Source: Rotaria sordida (lineage: Eukaryota > Rotifera > Eurotatoria > Philodinida > Philodinidae). From it: 64,000 nucleotides of DNA. The notes under the pieces were generated by a model. That model saw nothing but the letters and a program-made list of their open reading frames with translations. It had not been told where the DNA came from and ran no database searches. The stretch covers positions 1-64,000 of the forward strand of contig CAJNOL010000702.1 of assembly GCA_905250125.1 (NCBI GenBank), written 5' to 3'. Shown in pieces: positions 62,910 to 64,000 of the stretch (position 1 is its first letter; every line of letters starts with the position of its first letter). Position numbers and translations under genes: made by a program.

Positions 62910-63425
62910 ATGCATCGATTTCATCGTACTGAACTACGTCTTCTCTTAACTTGTTTTTATATCTATCTCAATTGTCATACTATTCTATATGTTAAACAAG
63001 TTATTTTTCATAATTCATTATTATCATCACCTTTTACACATCCTTATACATATATTCATATTCGAACTATTGTTGGTAGTACTGTTGGATTAGTTTATCG
63101 TTGTCTTCTTCTCTATGCACTATGGCGTAAAATGCCTGATCTACTTTTAATTTCAATTATTTTTTTAACAGCTCTCATGTGTCTTCGCATTTTTTTTGAT
63201 ATTTATGGTTATTTATCAGGTTATATTAAACAATCATTATATTATCCTTTTAATTCTTTGGATAAAAAATCTATGACAGAAGAAATTATTGATTTAATAT
63301 TTTCATTAATACAAAATTCATTTGGATTAGTATTAAGTATTTATATGTTTAAAGATATAATTAATAATAGTCGAACAAGAAGAATAATCAAAGAATTAAA
63401 TTATCCACCAGTTCAATCGGAATAA
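62910..63425 (+). CDS. Small multi-pass membrane protein, function unknown
   Basis: Single-exon frame of 171 aa. Four hydrophobic segments are visible: about 9-30 (LLLTCFYIYLNCHTILYV), 53-70 (TIVGSTVGLVYRCLLLYAL), 76-100 (LLLISIIFLTALMCLRIFF) and 128-147 (LIFSLIQNSFGLVLSIYMF), ending in a basic, soluble tail with PPVQ. The four-helix layout resembles small tetraspan proteins, but there are no conserved tetraspanin Cys motifs. I do not recognise the family. The A-rich leader before the ATG and codon usage match the confirmed genes. Confidence 0.7.
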   Translation: MHRFHRTELRLLLTCFYIYLNCHTILYVKQVIFHNSLLSSPFTHPYTYIHIRTIVGSTVGLVYRCLLLYALWRKMPDLLLISIIFLTALMCLRIFFDIYGYLSGYIKQSLYYPFNSLDKKSMTEEIIDLIFSLIQNSFGLVLSIYMFKDIINNSRTRRIIKELNYPPVQSE

Positions 63426-63521
63426 GATTAAATCAAAGAAGACAAATAGATCATACTATTATTCTTGTTTTTTTGTTAGATTTTTATATTAATATATAAA
63501 ATTACTAAATATCAATAAAAT

Positions 63522-63854
63522 CTAACGAAATTTTTTTAAATCATCAGGATTATTTCTTTCAAAAATAGTTTTTGGTACAACAGTATCCATTTTATAAGGA
63601 GAAGCTGTTATTTGTTGTTGATTTTGTCGTTCTACTCGTTCATCTATAATTGTTTTTTCATGAGGAACTGGTGTATATGGTATACCACGAATACGTCGTT
63701 CAATTACATATCCAAGACTACCAAGAACTATAAGAAAAAATAAATAAATAATAATAAAATACAAAATAATAATAAACAAAATACTTATGGCAACTGGCAA
63801 AGTAATGATAGTTGCATAACGACCAACAATGGGAATTATTATATTCCAAACCAT
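63522..63854 (-). CDS. SMIM12: SMIM12-like small integral membrane protein
   Basis: Two exons on the minus strand: 63854-63785 and 63727-63522, with a 57-bp intron; 91 aa after splicing (human SMIM12 is 92 aa). Spliced, the membrane segment reads YATIITLPVAIILGSLGYVIE, followed by RRIRGIP and EKTIIDERVERQ and ending PKTIFERNNPDD, matching the layout of SMIM12 (membrane helix, RG, EEK-type, C-terminal NRNRPE). The intron (GTATTTTG...CTTATAG) is a multiple of three and contains no stop in frame, so the unspliced frame of 110 aa also looks open but carries an extra Ile/Phe/Leu run that would double the membrane helix. Function of the family is not established. Confidence 0.82.
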   Translation of the reverse strand: MVWNIIIPIVGRYATIITLPVAISILFIIILYFIIIYLFFLIVLGSLGYVIERRIRGIPYTPVPHEKTIIDERVERQNQQQITASPYKMDTVVPKTIFERNNPDDLKKFR

Positions 63855-64000
63855 ATTTCATCTAGAAATAAAATATATGATTCAAATCAAATTCAATCTT
63901 GTATTTTTTGCATTCTTTTTTTTTTTGTAAAATTAAATTTTGAGTTCTATTCATTTGTTATAAGTTGAATTTTTATGATTAAATTCAACTTATTTTTATA
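63855..64000. other. Right edge, non-coding
   Basis: Promoter-side sequence of the minus-strand SMIM12-like gene; nothing else recognised. Confidence 0.5.

Noticed and set aside
1-64000. CRISPR array, bacterial operon or horizontally acquired bacterial gene cluster
   Set aside because: No regularly spaced repeats with unique spacers, no Shine-Dalgarno-like operons; recognised genes are animal-type with short spliceosomal introns.
1-64000. Autonomous transposase, reverse transcriptase or integrase gene
   Set aside because: No DDE, RT or integrase motifs were seen in any open frame, including inside the TIR elements.

Overview
The window looks like nuclear DNA of a small-intron, AT-rich metazoan, most likely a bdelloid rotifer. 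This is inferred from the gene style: GT-AG introns mostly 45-120 bp, an F-box/leucine-rich protein and a lineage-type 7TM receptor of the sort expanded in bdelloids, animal-specific genes (SEC31, BRI3-like, SMIM12-like, PAQR, NMRK), an intron-bearing tRNA-Tyr, and no operons or bacterial signals. I cannot name the genus, and a monogonont rotifer is not excluded. A 100-N assembly gap lies at 57863-57962.

Layout. 1-23 kb is gene-poor: a partial gene at the left edge (minus), a PAQR/membrane progestin receptor-type gene, a four-exon multi-pass membrane protein with a large Cys-containing ectodomain, tRNA-Tyr(GTA), a single-exon GPCR (minus), a dead F-box gene, and several foldback (palindromic) elements. 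23-36.5 kb is the gene-dense housekeeping core: a CDK-type kinase, a convergent SDR16C-like short-chain dehydrogenase, a BRI3-like membrane protein divergent from it, the COPII coat gene SEC31 directly downstream, then two unrecognised genes (propeller-like and coiled-coil). 36.5-46.5 kb is mostly non-coding, with one small unrecognised gene and a 2.3 kb terminal-inverted-repeat element. 46.5-64 kb holds a type II membrane glycosyltransferase, two paralogous single-pass membrane proteins sharing a stalk of micro-exons and an ectodomain, an F-box/LRR-like gene, a nicotinamide riboside kinase (minus), a small multi-pass membrane protein and a SMIM12-like gene (minus).

The genes do not form one pathway. 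The most distinctive signals are structural. At least six terminal-inverted-repeat or foldback elements are present (three with 2-bp or 7-8-bp target-duplication candidates, one nested inside another, one inside an intron, one 30 bp from a start codon), plus a very recent tandem duplication of an exon-intron unit coding for a Thr-rich stalk. Exon joins below were worked out by hand from splice signals and reading-frame continuity. Protein names rest on recognised motifs, not on database searches.
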